A stretch of DNA of 37,647 nt from Rhodopseudomonas rhenobacensis (GTDB taxonomy: Bacteria; Pseudomonadota; Alphaproteobacteria; Rhizobiales; Xanthobacteraceae). The notes below the pieces were generated by a model, which was given only the letters and a program-made list of their open reading frames with translations, had not been told where the DNA came from and ran no database searches. The position numbers were made by a program, and so were the translations under genes. This document shows, piece after piece, positions 8,591 through 17,839 of this stretch. Position 1 is the stretch's first letter, and each line of letters begins with the position of its first letter. The stretch is taken from positions 1 through 37,647 of the forward strand of contig NZ_JACHIH010000015.1 in assembly GCF_014203125.1 (NCBI RefSeq), given 5' to 3'.

Positions 8591-8706
8591 GTCATTCCGG
8601 GGCACGAGCAGCTTCGCTGCGAGTGAACCCGGAATCCAGTATTCCAGGGCGGTGAGTACTGGATTCCGGGTTCGCTCGGCCTATCGGCCTCGCGCCCCGG
8701 AATGAC
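8591..8706. repeat. Palindromic intergenic repeat, GTCATTCCGGGG family
   Basis: Begins GTCATTCCGGGGC and ends GCCCCGGAATGAC. A long internal stem is built from CCCGGAATCCAGTA and TACTGGATTCCGGG. Related copies lie at 16206-16388 and 20665-20816. It sits between the convergent GGDEF-EAL and nitroreductase genes, where it could form a terminator-like structure. Confidence 0.85.
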
Positions 8707-8750
8707 AGCCGCGTTGAGTGAGTTGCCTCAACCCTTGATCGAAACGCTGC

Positions 8751-9326
8751 TCAGAACCGCGTCACGATCTCGCTGAGCGTGGGGCGGGGGCGTTCGCTGC
8801 TGTGGCGCTGCGGCGTGCCGATATGGATGAAGCCGGCGAACCGTTCCTCCGGCTTCAGCCCGAGGCGGTCCATCACGTCGCGGTCATAGGCGAACCATCC
8901 GCTCAGCCAGTTGGCGCCGTAGCCGAGCGCGGTCGCGGCGGTGACCAGGTTGAGCGCGCTGGCGCCCGCCGATAATTCCTGCTCCCAGGCCGGCACCTTG
9001 TCGTGTGGCTTCGGCGAGGAGACCACCGCGACCACCAGCGGCGCCTGCCGCAGCGCGCCGCGGGCGGCCTCGACGTCGGCTGCCGGCGCCTCCGGATGCT
9101 TCTGCGCAAACACCTCGGCGATGATCGCGCCGGCGCGGTCGCGGGCCTCGCCCTCGAACACGATGAAGCGCCACGGCGCGAGCTTGCCGTGATCCGGCAC
9201 CCGCGCGCCGATGGTCAGGATGGTGTCGAGCTCGGCCGGCGAGGGCGCGGGCCCGGTCATCTCGCGCGGCTTCACCGAGCGGCGGGTCTTCAGGAATTCG
9301 ACGACGTCGGACATGGCAGAGCTCAC
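8751..9326 (-). CDS. Nitroreductase family FMN oxidoreductase (YdjA-like)
   Basis: A 191-residue flavoprotein of the nitroreductase superfamily, which reduces nitro, quinone or enone substrates with NAD(P)H. The N-terminal FMN-binding segment TRRSVKPREM, the APWRFIVF strand and the late GYGANWLSGW region match small YdjA-type members. The start is taken as GTG at 9326 because this GTG overlaps the TGA of the upstream gene as GTGA, a typical coupled start; an ATG at 9314 is the alternative. It forms a two-gene operon with the 74-residue gene. Confidence 0.88.
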   Translation of the reverse strand: MSSAMSDVVEFLKTRRSVKPREMTGPAPSPAELDTILTIGARVPDHGKLAPWRFIVFEGEARDRAGAIIAEVFAQKHPEAPAADVEAARGALRQAPLVVAVVSSPKPHDKVPAWEQELSAGASALNLVTAATALGYGANWLSGWFAYDRDVMDRLGLKPEERFAGFIHIGTPQRHSSERPRPTLSEIVTRF

Positions 9327-9547
9327 TTTAATCCAGGAGTCGTGTTCGCGGCGGTCTTGGCCGGCATCATGGCGGCGCGGTCGAGCAGGTCGCGGCCGAG
9401 GTCTTCCAGGATCTGCCGGGTCGCCAGGAACAGGCTGTGGCCCTGGTCGGTCTCGATCGCCAGCGCCACCACGGTCGGCTGGTTGGGATCCGGGATCAGC
9501 TGATAGGCCCGGATCGGATAGGCCGGCAGGTGCTGTTCTTCGGTCAT
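9323..9547 (-). CDS. Hypothetical 74-residue protein coupled to the nitroreductase
   Basis: A small protein beginning MTEEQHLPAYPIRAYQLIPDPNQPTVVALAIETDQG. It reads as a compact beta-strand unit followed by a helix (FLATRQILEDLGRDLLDRA). It has no signal peptide or membrane segment. Its stop codon overlaps the nitroreductase start by four bases, indicating translational coupling and a shared function or regulation. It is divergent from the higBA genes. The function is not known to me. Confidence 0.7.
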   Translation of the reverse strand: MTEEQHLPAYPIRAYQLIPDPNQPTVVALAIETDQGHSLFLATRQILEDLGRDLLDRAAMMPAKTAANTTPGLK

Positions 9548-9616
9548 GGTGTCCTCGGCAGCCCGGTGGGTATTCGGATCTATCTAAGCGCTCGCGCGCC
9601 CTGTCGCAAGCGGGCC

Positions 9617-9645
9617 TTGGTCCCAGGGTGGGACTATGCTATAAG
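9617..9645 (+). promoter_or_regulatory. higBA promoter with embedded inverted-repeat operator
   Basis: A -35-like TTGGTC (9617-9622) and a -10-like TATAAG (9640-9645) are spaced by 17 bases. A perfect inverted repeat GTCCCA-GGG-TGGGAC (9620-9634) overlaps the -35 and the spacer. This is where an autorepressing HigA antitoxin would be expected to bind; that assignment is inference. Confidence 0.55.
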
Positions 9646-9652
9646 TTGTCTC

Positions 9653-9955
9653 GTGAGAGTTATTGCGCTCAGCACGATCAAAGCGTTTCTCGACCGCGGC
9701 TCCAGCGTTGCCGACGCGCGTGAGCCGCTGATGGCTTGGTTTCGCCAGATCAGGCAAGCCGACTGGGCGAGACCGGCGGACGTCAAACGCGATATCGGAA
9801 GCGTGAGTATTCTCAAAGACGGCCGCGCGGTGTTCAACATTGCCGGCAACAAATATCGGATCGTCGTCTGGATCAACTATCCCTACCGGGTCGTCTATAT
9901 TCGATTTATCGGCAGTCACAAACAGTACGACGCCATCGACGCCCAGAAGATCTGA
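9653..9955 (+). CDS. higB: HigB family mRNA interferase toxin
   Basis: A 100-residue type II toxin of the HigB family, predicted to cleave ribosome-associated mRNA. The GTG start at 9653 gives MRVIALSTIKAF, the normal N-terminus of the family. A longer reading from 9437 would run through the promoter and the neighbouring gene and is rejected. Family features visible are ADWARPADVKRDI, VFNIAGNKYRIVVWI and the C-terminal IRFIGSHKQYDAIDA. The antitoxin gene begins 10 bases after its stop, so the pair is co-transcribed with toxin first, the usual higBA order. Confidence 0.92.
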   Translation: MRVIALSTIKAFLDRGSSVADAREPLMAWFRQIRQADWARPADVKRDIGSVSILKDGRAVFNIAGNKYRIVVWINYPYRVVYIRFIGSHKQYDAIDAQKI

Positions 9956-9965
9956 GAGCACCACC

Positions 9966-10337
9966 ATGGACATTGCACCGATCAAATCGCAACGCGACTA
10001 CCGCCGGGCCTTGAAGGAGGTCGAGGGCCTGATGGCCGCCCGCCGTAACACCCCCGAAGGCGATCGGCTCGATGTGTTGGTGACGCTGGTCGAGGCGTGG
10101 GAGCGCAAGCATTATCCGCTCGACCTGCCGGATCCGGTGGAAGCCATCAAATATCACATGGAGCAGAACGGGCTGCAGCCGCGCGATCTCATTCCGTTTA
10201 TCGGCAATCGAAACCGGGTGCACGAAGTGCTCAATCGCAAACGCGAACTGACTCTTGGCATGATCCGCAAACTGCACGAGGGACTCGGCATTCCCGCCGA
10301 ATCCCTCATCAATGTCGGGCAGCCCAAGGCGGCCTGA
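9966..10337 (+). CDS. higA: HigA family antitoxin with helix-turn-helix domain
   Basis: A 123-residue antitoxin. The N-terminal half (about residues 1-60) is helical and acidic. The C-terminal half is an XRE-type helix-turn-helix, with MEQNGLQPRDLIPFIGNRNRVHEVLNRKRELT visible in two adjoining parts (residues about 63-94). Such antitoxins neutralise HigB and repress their own promoter, consistent with the inverted repeat at 9620-9634. The ATG at 9966 follows the toxin stop by 10 bases. The gene ends one base before the convergent thrS stop, leaving no room for a terminator. Confidence 0.92.
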   Translation: MDIAPIKSQRDYRRALKEVEGLMAARRNTPEGDRLDVLVTLVEAWERKHYPLDLPDPVEAIKYHMEQNGLQPRDLIPFIGNRNRVHEVLNRKRELTLGMIRKLHEGLGIPAESLINVGQPKAA

Positions 10338-10338
10338 T

Positions 10339-12381
10339 TTACCCCTCGTCCCGCGCTCGCTTGACGTCCGGCGGCACCGCTTCTTCGACCAGGGCGGCGA
10401 TTGCCTCGGCAGTCGGCAGCACGGTCTGGCCTTCGCTGCCGAGCCGTCGCACCGAAACCTGATGGCTTTCGGCTTCCTTCTTGCCGACCACCAGCAGCGC
10501 CGGGATCTTGGCCAGCGAGTGCTCGCGCACCTTGTAGTTGATCTTCTCGTTGCGCAGGTCGAGCTCGACCCGCAAGCCGGCCTTGCGTGCCGCCGCCGCC
10601 ACCACCTTGGCGTACTCGTCGCCTTCCGAGGTGATGGTGGTGACCATCACCTGCACCGGCGACAGCCACAGCGGGAAGTGGCCGGCGAAGTGCTCGATCA
10701 GGATGCCGGTGAAGCGCTCCATCGAGCCGCAGATCGCGCGATGCACCATGATCGGCGTCTTCTTGGTGCCGTCGGCGTCGATGTAGAACGCCCCGAACCG
10801 TTCCGGCAGGTTGAAGTCGACCTGCGTGGTGCCGCACTGCCAGTCGCGGCCGATCGCGTCGCGCAGCACGTATTCGAACTTCGGCCCGTAGAACGCGCCT
10901 TCGCCCGGGTTGATCGACGTCTTGATGCGGTCGCCGGAGGCCGCCTCGATTTCGCTCAGCACGGTGGCCATCACGCGTTCAGCATGATCCCAGCTCTCGT
11001 CGGTGCCGACGCGCTTCTCAGGCCTTGTCGAAAGCTTCACCACGATGTCGCCGAAGCCGAAGTCCGAATAGGTCGACAGGATCAGCTCGTTGATCTTGAG
11101 ACACTCTTCGGCGAGCTGCGCCTCGGTGCAGAACACATGGGCGTCGTCCTGCGTAAAGCCGCGCACCCGCATCAGGCCGTGCATCGCGCCGGACGGCTCG
11201 TAGCGATGCACCACGCCGAATTCGGCCATCCGCAACGGCAGGTCGCGGTAGCTCTTCAGCCCGTGCTTGTAGATCTGGATGTGGCCGGGGCAGTTCATCG
11301 GCTTCAGCGCGAACCAGCGCTTGTCCTCGGCCTCGTCGCCGGCGGACTGCGCCGCGAACATGTTTTCGCGATACCAGTCCCAATGCCCGGAGGTCTCCCA
11401 CAGCACCTTGTCGAGAATCTGCGGCGCGTTGACCTCGGCGTAGTCGCCGGCGAGCCGGCGGCGCATATAGGCGATCAGGGCCTGGAAGATGGTCCAGCCC
11501 TTGGCGTGCCAGAACACCACGCCGGGGCCTTCTTCCTGAAAATGGAACAGGTCGAGCTCGCGGCCGAGTTTTCTGTGGTCGCGTTTTTCCGCCTCTTCGA
11601 TCTGGTGCAGATAGGCGTCGAGGTCTTCCTGCTTGGCGAAGGCGGTGCCGTAAATGCGCGTCAGCATCGGGTTGTTGCTGTCGCCGCGCCAATAGGCGCC
11701 GGCCACCTTCATCAGCTTGAAGGCGGTGCCGATTTTTCCGGTCGAGGTCATGTGCGGGCCACGGCACAGATCGAACCAGTCGCCCTGGTAGTAGATCTTG
11801 ATCGGCTCGGTGCCGGGAATCGCGTCGACCAGTTCGACCTTGAACATCTCGCCCTTGTCGGCGAACACCTGCTTGGTTTTCTCGCGGTCCCAGACGTCCT
11901 TGGTGAACGGCGTGTCGCGGCCGATGATCTCGCGCATCTTCTTTTCGATCGCGGCGAAGTCCTCCGGCGTGAACGGCTCGTTGCGGAAGAAGTCGTAGTA
12001 GAAGCCGTTCTCGATGGTTGGGCCGATCGTGACTTGCGTACCGGGCCACAAGGCCTGCACCGCTTCGGCGAGCACATGGGCGCAGTCGTGGCGGATCAAT
12101 TCCAGCGCGCGGGCGTCGTCGCGGGCGATGAAGTCGATCTTGGCGTCGTGGTCGATCGGATCGGCGAGGTCGGTCAACACGCCGTCGAGCGCCATCGCCA
12201 CGGTGCGTTTGGCGAGCGAAGGTGCAATGCTCTTGGCGATCTCGAGGCCGGTGGTGCCGCGGGGATATTCCCGGGTCTTGCCGTCGGGGAAGGTGACGGT
12301 GGCGTGGCTCGCCGAGGCCGGCTTCAGATTGCTGAGGCTGTATTGGAATCCCTGGGCGGCGGGCGCGGATTTATCAGGCAT
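10339..12381 (-). CDS. thrS: Threonyl-tRNA synthetase
   Basis: A 680-residue class II synthetase that charges tRNA-Thr. Domains in order: TGS (about 25-88, [14 protein letters not shown]), editing domain with HDCAH (His98, His102) and CRGPH, then the class II core with MNCPGH (zinc cysteine) and [12 protein letters not shown], and the C-terminal anticodon-binding domain ([17 protein letters not shown]). The start is at the double ATG 12384/12381, preceded by AAGGAG. The second ATG has the better spacing, and reading further upstream is unsupported. It converges on higA with a one-base gap. Length is slightly above the usual 640-660 residues. Confidence 0.97.
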   Translation of the reverse strand: MPDKSAPAAQGFQYSLSNLKPASASHATVTFPDGKTREYPRGTTGLEIAKSIAPSLAKRTVAMALDGVLTDLADPIDHDAKIDFIARDDARALELIRHDCAHVLAEAVQALWPGTQVTIGPTIENGFYYDFFRNEPFTPEDFAAIEKKMREIIGRDTPFTKDVWDREKTKQVFADKGEMFKVELVDAIPGTEPIKIYYQGDWFDLCRGPHMTSTGKIGTAFKLMKVAGAYWRGDSNNPMLTRIYGTAFAKQEDLDAYLHQIEEAEKRDHRKLGRELDLFHFQEEGPGVVFWHAKGWTIFQALIAYMRRRLAGDYAEVNAPQILDKVLWETSGHWDWYRENMFAAQSAGDEAEDKRWFALKPMNCPGHIQIYKHGLKSYRDLPLRMAEFGVVHRYEPSGAMHGLMRVRGFTQDDAHVFCTEAQLAEECLKINELILSTYSDFGFGDIVVKLSTRPEKRVGTDESWDHAERVMATVLSEIEAASGDRIKTSINPGEGAFYGPKFEYVLRDAIGRDWQCGTTQVDFNLPERFGAFYIDADGTKKTPIMVHRAICGSMERFTGILIEHFAGHFPLWLSPVQVMVTTITSEGDEYAKVVAAAARKAGLRVELDLRNEKINYKVREHSLAKIPALLVVGKKEAESHQVSVRRLGSEGQTVLPTAEAIAALVEEAVPPDVKRARDEG

Positions 12382-12559
12382 CATGTTCTCCTTTGGCTCA
12401 CTCCTGCGAACGAGCGCAGGTAAGCGTAAGGCAGTGGTATAGCAGCGGAATCGGGCGTTGCAACGGCGGAAAATAGCGCCGAGGAAGCGGCGCGGCGGGT
12501 TTTTGGCGATCGGCTCGAGGCGAGGGCGGCCAGTGGTCCGCCGACGGAACGGAGGGGAG

Positions 12560-12988
12560 ATGTCGCGACGGGATTTGACCACGCGCGCCGGTTTGGCCGC
12601 GGTCGTGGTGTCGGTGCTGGCGCTCGGCGGCTGCGCGTCGCTGCCGCAAGCCTGCGTGGCGCCGTCGCAGCCGATGCTCAGCGCCGAGCTGATGTTCGGC
12701 CGCACCCTGCGCGGTGGCGTGGTCAGCGAGGCGGCGTTCGCGCGCTTCGTCGCCGACGAAGTCACGCCGCGATTTCCCGACGGGTTGACGGTGCTCGACA
12801 GCCACGGGCAATGGCGCAACCCGGCGACCGGCGTGCTGGTGCGCGAGCCGTCGAAAGTCCTGCAGATCGTGTTCGCCGACGATCCGGACAAGCGCGCGGC
12901 GCTGACCGATATCGCCGAGGCCTATAAGCGCCAGTTCCGCCAGCAATCGGTGCTGATCGCGCTGCACGGCGCCTGCGTTAGCTTCTGA
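12560..12988 (+). CDS. DUF3574 lipoprotein
   Basis: A 142-residue predicted lipoprotein. The ATG at 12560 follows a perfect GGAGGGG at 12551-12557. A basic N-terminus, hydrophobic segment and lipobox LALGGC (cysteine near residue 22) predict lipid attachment in the periplasm. The remainder matches the DUF3574 pattern: [32 protein letters not shown], and [11 protein letters not shown]. The molecular function is unknown. It lies 99 bases before the S10 peptidase, so co-transcription is possible. Confidence 0.85.
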   Translation: MSRRDLTTRAGLAAVVVSVLALGGCASLPQACVAPSQPMLSAELMFGRTLRGGVVSEAAFARFVADEVTPRFPDGLTVLDSHGQWRNPATGVLVREPSKVLQIVFADDPDKRAALTDIAEAYKRQFRQQSVLIALHGACVSF

Positions 12989-13087
12989 CTCAAACGATCG
13001 TGCGTTGCGCCGGCCGCCGGGCTGTCGCAGCCTCGCCACGAAAGTCTGGAACGTTGCGGAGGCGCGCCTGGCCGCGCGGAGGACCTG

Positions 13088-14668
13088 ATGATGCGACACT
13101 GGCCGCGGCGTTCTGTCGGGATCGCGCTGGCGCTGGCGACGTTGGCCTGGCCGCTGGCGGCCGCGGCGCAGGATGCGGCGAGCGCTGCGAGCCCGCACGG
13201 CCGCAGCGACAGCGCGCCGCCGCCGCGCAGCGCGGCGCCGCCTGCCGCAGCCAGCGATCAGCACCGGCTGCCGCCGGACTCCACCACCCAGCACACCCTG
13301 ACGGTCGCCGGCCGCACGCTGAGCTTTTCAGCCACCGCCGGCTCGATCCGGCTGTTCAACGGCAAGGGCGAGCCGCAGGCCGACATCGCCTATACGGCCT
13401 ATCTGCGCGACGGCGCCGACGCCCGCAGCCGGCCGGTGACCTTCCTGTTCAATGGCGGGCCGGGGGCATCCTCGGCCTGGCTGCAGTTCGGCGCCGCCGG
13501 GCCGTGGCGGCTGGCCTTCGAGGGCGAGGGCCTGAGTTCGTCGGCGGTGCCGGAGCTGCAGCCCAACGCCGAGACCTGGCTCGACTTTACGGATCTGGTG
13601 TTCATCGATCCGGCCGGCACCGGCTACAGCCGCTTCGTCGCGACCGGCGAGGAGGTGCGCAAGCGGTTCTATTCGGTCGATGGCGACGTCAGCGCGATCG
13701 CGCTGGTGATCCGGCGCTGGCTGGAGAAATCCGACCGGCTCTTGTCGCCGAAATTCCTCGCCGGCGAAAGCTATGGCGGGATTCGCGGGCCGAAGATCGT
13801 GCACGATCTGCAGACCGAGCAGGGCATCGGGGTGAGGGGGCTGATCCTGGTGTCGCCGCTGTTCGACTTCCGCGACTATTCCGGCTCCAGCCTTCTGCAA
13901 TATGTCGCCAGCCTGCCCAGCATGGCGGCGGCGGCGCGGCAGGCCAAGGCGCAGGTGAAAACCACCATCAGCCGCGCCGATCTCGCCGACGTCGAAGCCT
14001 ATGCGGGCGGCGACTTCCTGCGCGATCTGGTGAAGGGCCAGGCCGACGCCGAGGCGACGCGGCGGCTGGCCGATCGGGTCGCGGCATTGACGGGCATCGA
14101 TCCGGTGGTCAGCCGGCGGCTGGCGGGACGGTTCGACAGCTCCGAGTTTCGCCGCGAATTTGATCGCCGCAATGGCCGGGTGACCGGCCGCTACGACGCC
14201 TCGGTGCTGGGCTTCGATCCCAATCCCGACTCCAGCTCGGCGCATTTCGGCGACCCGTCGCTGGAGCCGCTGTTGGCGCCGCTCACCAGCGTCGCGGTCG
14301 ATCACACCACGCGGCGGCTCAACTGGCGGCCGGACGGCTCTTATCAGCTGCTCAATGACGAGGTGGGGCGGGCCTGGGATTTCGGCCGCGGCCGCAATCC
14401 GGTGGAATCGGTGACGCAGCTGCGCCAGGTGCTGGCGCTGGATCCGAAATTCAAGCTGTTGGTGACGCACGGCCTGTTCGATCTGGCGACGCCGTATTTC
14501 GGCTCCAAGATCATCCTCGATCAGCTGCCGGCCTATGCCTCGCCGGACCGCGTGCGGCTCGCGGTCTATCCCGGCGGCCACATGTTCTATTCGCGCGACG
14601 CGGCGCGGCAGGCGCTGCGCGGCGAGGTCGCGGCGATGATCGAGGGCAATGCCGCGGTCAGTCGTTGA
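13088..14668 (+). CDS. Secreted S10 family serine carboxypeptidase-like protein
   Basis: A 526-residue peptidase. The signal peptide covers about residues 1-28 (cleavage after AAAAQ region), followed by an Ala/Pro-rich stretch. Catalytic core: FNGGPGASSAW (oxyanion region, near 121-131), GESYGG with Ser228, an aspartate in HGLFDLATPY (near 465), and a histidine in YPGGHMFYS (near 498). The order Ser-Asp-His is that of serine carboxypeptidases. It is likely periplasmic; substrates are unknown. GGAGG lies five bases before the ATGATG start. Its stop overlaps the convergent yidD stop by 11 bases. Confidence 0.92.
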   Translation: MMRHWPRRSVGIALALATLAWPLAAAAQDAASAASPHGRSDSAPPPRSAAPPAAASDQHRLPPDSTTQHTLTVAGRTLSFSATAGSIRLFNGKGEPQADIAYTAYLRDGADARSRPVTFLFNGGPGASSAWLQFGAAGPWRLAFEGEGLSSSAVPELQPNAETWLDFTDLVFIDPAGTGYSRFVATGEEVRKRFYSVDGDVSAIALVIRRWLEKSDRLLSPKFLAGESYGGIRGPKIVHDLQTEQGIGVRGLILVSPLFDFRDYSGSSLLQYVASLPSMAAAARQAKAQVKTTISRADLADVEAYAGGDFLRDLVKGQADAEATRRLADRVAALTGIDPVVSRRLAGRFDSSEFRREFDRRNGRVTGRYDASVLGFDPNPDSSSAHFGDPSLEPLLAPLTSVAVDHTTRRLNWRPDGSYQLLNDEVGRAWDFGRGRNPVESVTQLRQVLALDPKFKLLVTHGLFDLATPYFGSKIILDQLPAYASPDRVRLAVYPGGHMFYSRDAARQALRGEVAAMIEGNAAVSR

Positions 14669-14987
14669 CGCCGCGCCAGCGCGCGTAGCGCCAGGGCAGA
14701 TACCAGCGCGCGCCGGCGGGCGCGGTCAGCGGCACGTTGTCGATGCCGTGGGTGCCCCAGGGCTGGCAGCGCAGCAGCCGCGCCAGCGTCATCCAGCCGC
14801 CGGCCCATAGCCCGAAGCGTTCGATCGCCTCGTCGCCATAGACCGAGCAGCTCGGCAGATGCCGGCAATGATAGCCGACCAGCGGCGACAGCGTGTGGCG
14901 ATACAGCCAGATCGCGCCGCGTCCGGCGCGACCGGGCAGCCGCATCATCGCCTTGGCACAGTCCGGACAGCTGATTGCGTGTTTCAT
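14658..14987 (-). CDS. yidD: YidD membrane protein insertion efficiency factor
   Basis: A 109-residue member of the YidD family, which assists YidC-dependent insertion of inner-membrane proteins. Conserved features seen are IWLYRHTLSPLVGYHCRHLPSCSVYGDEAIERFG and GIDNVPLT (given here as family anchors in separate parts of the protein). The ATG at 14987 gives MKHAISCPDCAKAM, with an extra CxxC near the start; reading from 15044 would add an unconserved tail. It is not beside rnpA/yidC here. It converges with and overlaps the S10 peptidase by 11 bases. Confidence 0.9.
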   Translation of the reverse strand: MKHAISCPDCAKAMMRLPGRAGRGAIWLYRHTLSPLVGYHCRHLPSCSVYGDEAIERFGLWAGGWMTLARLLRCQPWGTHGIDNVPLTAPAGARWYLPWRYARWRGVND

Positions 14988-15221
14988 GAGCGGGTTGTCA
15001 CAACATTGCGCTTCGCACTGCACGCTTGGTGCGCAACGGAGCATTACCTAAGGAAGCATCGGTGCCACAGTGCTGAAATATCGCACCTTTTTCGGCTTTA
15101 CGCACGAAAAGTCGTATGGACGCCTGGCCCCGCCAGAGATACCTTTTTGATGTCGCTTACGTGACGGATTCGTGTGGTGCCCAAATGCCGACGCTGGACC
15201 AGCGCGGGAAAGGAACCAGAC

Positions 15222-16151
15222 TTGAAGCTCGTGCGGTCGCTCAGATTTGTCGGCAAGGTGCTGTTCTGCGCCGTTGCCCTGCGTGTGGTCCTGGCGGTGG
15301 CGTCGACGGCGCCTGGCACCCTGGCGCAGGCCGGCGCCGGCGGGCAGCTCGAAGAACGCAAGCTGCCGATGCGGTTCAACTGGGTGGCCTGCGAGCCGAA
15401 TTGCCGCGGCTGGATTTCCGCGGTCGGCATCGTCACCGCCGAGACCCCGAAAGATTTCGACGATTTCGCCCGCGGCCGGCCGCTCGGCGGCGCCGCGGTG
15501 GTGCTCGATTCCAGCGGCGGCTCGGTCAACGACGCCATCACGCTGGGGCGGCGCTGGCGCAAATTGGGACTGCGCACCACCGTCGGCAGCACCATCGAAG
15601 TGCCCATCCCGGGCGGCCTGAAGACCGCGATCGCGCCGCAGGCCTATTGCGAATCCATGTGCGTTTTCTTGCTGTTGGCGGGGAATGTTCGTTACATTCC
15701 GGAAGGCGCTCATGTGCGGGTTCATCAGATCTGGATGGGCGACCGCGCCGACGACGCCCGCGCCGCCAGCTACACCGCGCAGGACATGATGATCGTCGAG
15801 CGCGACATCGGCCGGCTGGCGAAATTCACCTTCGACATGGGCGGCACCGGCGATCTGTTGTCGCTCGCGCTCAACGTGCCGCCGTGGGAAAACCTGCACG
15901 AATTGTCGCGGCAGGAATTGGTGTTGACCAATCTGCTCACCACCGAGGTGCTCGCCGAGCTGCTGCCGCCGCTCGACCAGGGGCCCGCGGTCGCCGAACT
16001 CAAAGTCAAGCCGCAGCAGGACCGCGTCGCCAGCGAGACGCCGGTGGCCGCGGAGATCGTGGTGCCGGCGGCGGTGAAGCCGACCAAGACCGCCGAAGCC
16101 AACCTGCCGACCGGCGGCCAGAGCGGAACCGCGGCCCAGCCGCAGCGCTAA
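15222..16151 (+). CDS. Exported ClpP-fold (COG3904-like) protein
   Basis: About 309 residues. The TTG at 15222 is chosen because AAAGGAA lies about seven bases upstream and it opens directly onto a signal peptide (KLVRSLRFVGKVLFCAVALR, cleavage near TLAQA). The body resembles periplasmic proteins of the ClpP/crotonase fold: LDSSGGSVNDAITLGRRWR, YCESMCVFLLLAGNVRYIPEGA and VRVHQIWMG. These align with the substrate loop, nucleophile helix and catalytic-histidine regions of Clp-like proteases. The serine in CESMC could be the nucleophile. The C-terminal tail is Pro/Ala/Thr rich and low in structure. Function is unknown. Confidence 0.78.
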   Translation: MKLVRSLRFVGKVLFCAVALRVVLAVASTAPGTLAQAGAGGQLEERKLPMRFNWVACEPNCRGWISAVGIVTAETPKDFDDFARGRPLGGAAVVLDSSGGSVNDAITLGRRWRKLGLRTTVGSTIEVPIPGGLKTAIAPQAYCESMCVFLLLAGNVRYIPEGAHVRVHQIWMGDRADDARAASYTAQDMMIVERDIGRLAKFTFDMGGTGDLLSLALNVPPWENLHELSRQELVLTNLLTTEVLAELLPPLDQGPAVAELKVKPQQDRVASETPVAAEIVVPAAVKPTKTAEANLPTGGQSGTAAQPQR

Positions 16152-16418
16152 CAGACGCACTCCTCGCGCTGACATGAGTGGTTGCCAGCACTTCACCCAC
16201 CACCCGTCATTCCGGGGCGCACCCGCAGCGCCAAGACAGCTCGCGCTCAACCACAACGACGTCGTCATTCCGGGGCGCGAAGGGCGATAGCCCAAGCGAA
16301 CCCGGAATCTTGCTGCGAGGGCTGCCGGTCGCCTGTTGCGAGATTCCGGGTTCGCCCGTCGCTGACGCGACGCGCGCCCCGGAATGACAGTCGCTTTCGG
16401 CTTAACGTCAGAACGAAG
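16152..16418. other. Intergenic region filled by a repeat
   Basis: Almost all of the stretch between the convergent ClpP-fold gene and the iron-sulfur scaffold gene is occupied by one complete and one truncated copy of the GTCATTCCGGGG repeat. Confidence 0.6.
16206..16388. repeat. GTCATTCCGGGG palindromic repeat, one and a half copies
   Basis: A truncated left end at 16206-16263 is followed directly by a complete copy (16264-16388). The complete copy begins GTCATTCCGGGGCGCG, ends GCGCCCCGGAATGAC, and has the internal pair GAACCCGGAATC/GATTCCGGGTTC. Confidence 0.85.
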
Positions 16419-16874
16419 CTAACCTTCCGCCGGCACCGATTGCCCGGCCTTGGCCTCGATCTGCCCGATCGCATCGACCACGGCGTCGAAGGTCAGCAGC
16501 GTCGAGGCGTGGCGCGCCTTGTAGTCGCGCACCGGCTCCAAGAGCGCGATGTCGGCCCATTTGCCCTGCGGCGGCGCGCCGTTCTCCTTCAGCATTTTGC
16601 GCACGGTCTCGCGCAGCTCGCGCAATTCGCCGGCGGTCGAGCCGACCACGTGCTGCGCCATGATCGAGGAGGAGGCCTGGCCGAGCGCGCAGGCTTTCAC
16701 GTCGTGGGCGAAATCGGTGACCACCGGGCCGTCCATCCTGAGGTCGACCTTGACGGTGGAGCCGCACAATTTGGAATGCGCGGTGGCGCTGGCGTCCGGC
16801 GCCTCCAAGCGTCCCAGCCGCGGGATGTTACCGGCGAGTTCGATGATGCGCTTGTTGTAGATGTCGTTCAGCAT
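16419..16874 (-). CDS. NifU/IscU-like iron-sulfur assembly scaffold
   Basis: A 151-residue protein of the IscU/SufU/NifU-N family, which builds iron-sulfur clusters for transfer to apoproteins. The first two cluster cysteines are present in SKLCGSTV (residue 37) and VKACALGQASSS (residue 62). The third expected cysteine is absent: the corresponding region reads ARHASTLLTF. I believe related alphaproteobacterial proteins share this form, so function may be altered rather than lost. It stands alone, with no suf or isc neighbours. Confidence 0.85.
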   Translation of the reverse strand: MLNDIYNKRIIELAGNIPRLGRLEAPDASATAHSKLCGSTVKVDLRMDGPVVTDFAHDVKACALGQASSSIMAQHVVGSTAGELRELRETVRKMLKENGAPPQGKWADIALLEPVRDYKARHASTLLTFDAVVDAIGQIEAKAGQSVPAEG

Positions 16875-17116
16875 GGGATCTGTGATCTCGTCGGACGCTT
16901 GGCGCGCTGGATTGCTCCCCTATATAGGGCTGAGCAGCCAGAAATACAGTCTGACGGCTTTTGCGATCACGCGGAATTTGGCAATTCACATCACCTGTTC
17001 CAGTGTTACACTTGGCGCTGAACTTGATGTGAGGGCTTCAGGCGCCCGGCGGTTGCAACGCCGCCCGTCTGCCCGGTGACACTCCGGTCCGAAGCGGCCG
17101 GTCGAACGGAGAAAAG
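16875..17116. other. Divergent promoter region of the scaffold and folE genes
   Basis: A non-coding stretch with an AT-rich patch TATATAGGG at 16920-16928, a candidate -10 region. No riboswitch or recognisable operator was seen. GGAGAAAAG precedes the folE start. Confidence 0.4.
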
Positions 17117-17815
17117 ATGGACGCATTGATCAAGCCGCTGCGAACCGGCAAGCCCGACGGCAAATCCGCAGACGGCAAAGAGTTTCGCCCCGCCGAGCTC
17201 GACCCTGCGGAATTCCTCGCCGCCGCCGTGAAGCCCGACCATCCGCGGCCGTCGCGCGGCGAGGCCGAGCAGGCGGTCAAAACGCTGCTCGCCTATATCG
17301 GCGAGGACATTTCCCGCGAGGGCCTGCTGGATACGCCGCGCCGCGTCGTCGAAGCCTATGACGAACTGTTCCAGGGCTATCACCAGTGTCCTGCCGAGGT
17401 GTTGAACCGCACCTTCGGCGAGACCGCGGGCTACGACGATTTCGTGCTGATCCGCGACATGAGCTTCACCTCGCATTGCGAGCATCACGTGATGCCGTTC
17501 TACGGCAAGGCGCATATCGCCTATACGCCGGTCGAGCGCGTGGTCGGGCTGTCGAAATTGGCGCGGCTGGTCGATATCTTCGCGCACCGGCTGCAGACCC
17601 AGGAGCATCTCACCGCGCAGATCGCGGCTGCGGTCGACGAAGTGCTGAAGCCGCGCGGCGTCGCGGTGATGATCGAGGCCGAGCATACCTGCATGTCGGT
17701 GCGCGGCATCGGCAAGCAGGGCGCGATGACCTTCACCAGCCGCTTCACCGGCATGTTCCGCGACAATCCGGCGGAGCAGGCGCGGTTCATGTCGATGATC
17801 CGCGGGGGGCGCTAA
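17117..17815 (+). CDS. folE: GTP cyclohydrolase I (type IA)
   Basis: A 232-residue enzyme converting GTP to 7,8-dihydroneopterin triphosphate, the first step of tetrahydrofolate synthesis. Zinc-binding residues lie in [18 protein letters not shown] and in [11 protein letters not shown]. The core motifs [30 protein letters not shown] and [12 protein letters not shown] are present. The N-terminal roughly 45 residues are an extension typical of this group. GGAGAAAAG directly precedes the ATG. It is followed by paired palindromic repeats and then hisI in the same direction. Confidence 0.97.
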   Translation: MDALIKPLRTGKPDGKSADGKEFRPAELDPAEFLAAAVKPDHPRPSRGEAEQAVKTLLAYIGEDISREGLLDTPRRVVEAYDELFQGYHQCPAEVLNRTFGETAGYDDFVLIRDMSFTSHCEHHVMPFYGKAHIAYTPVERVVGLSKLARLVDIFAHRLQTQEHLTAQIAAAVDEVLKPRGVAVMIEAEHTCMSVRGIGKQGAMTFTSRFTGMFRDNPAEQARFMSMIRGGR

Positions 17816-17839
17816 GCCTCTTCATCTGCTGCAAACGCC

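Noticed and set aside
10312-12423. 703-residue plus-strand frame opposite thrS
   Set aside because: Antisense shadow of threonyl-tRNA synthetase.
16875-17116. Riboswitch upstream of folE
   Set aside because: No recognisable aptamer core (preQ1, THF) and no suitable hairpin series could be identified by eye.
17123-17131. FNR-like TTGATCAA at the beginning of folE
   Set aside because: No N4 spacer between half sites and located inside the coding sequence.
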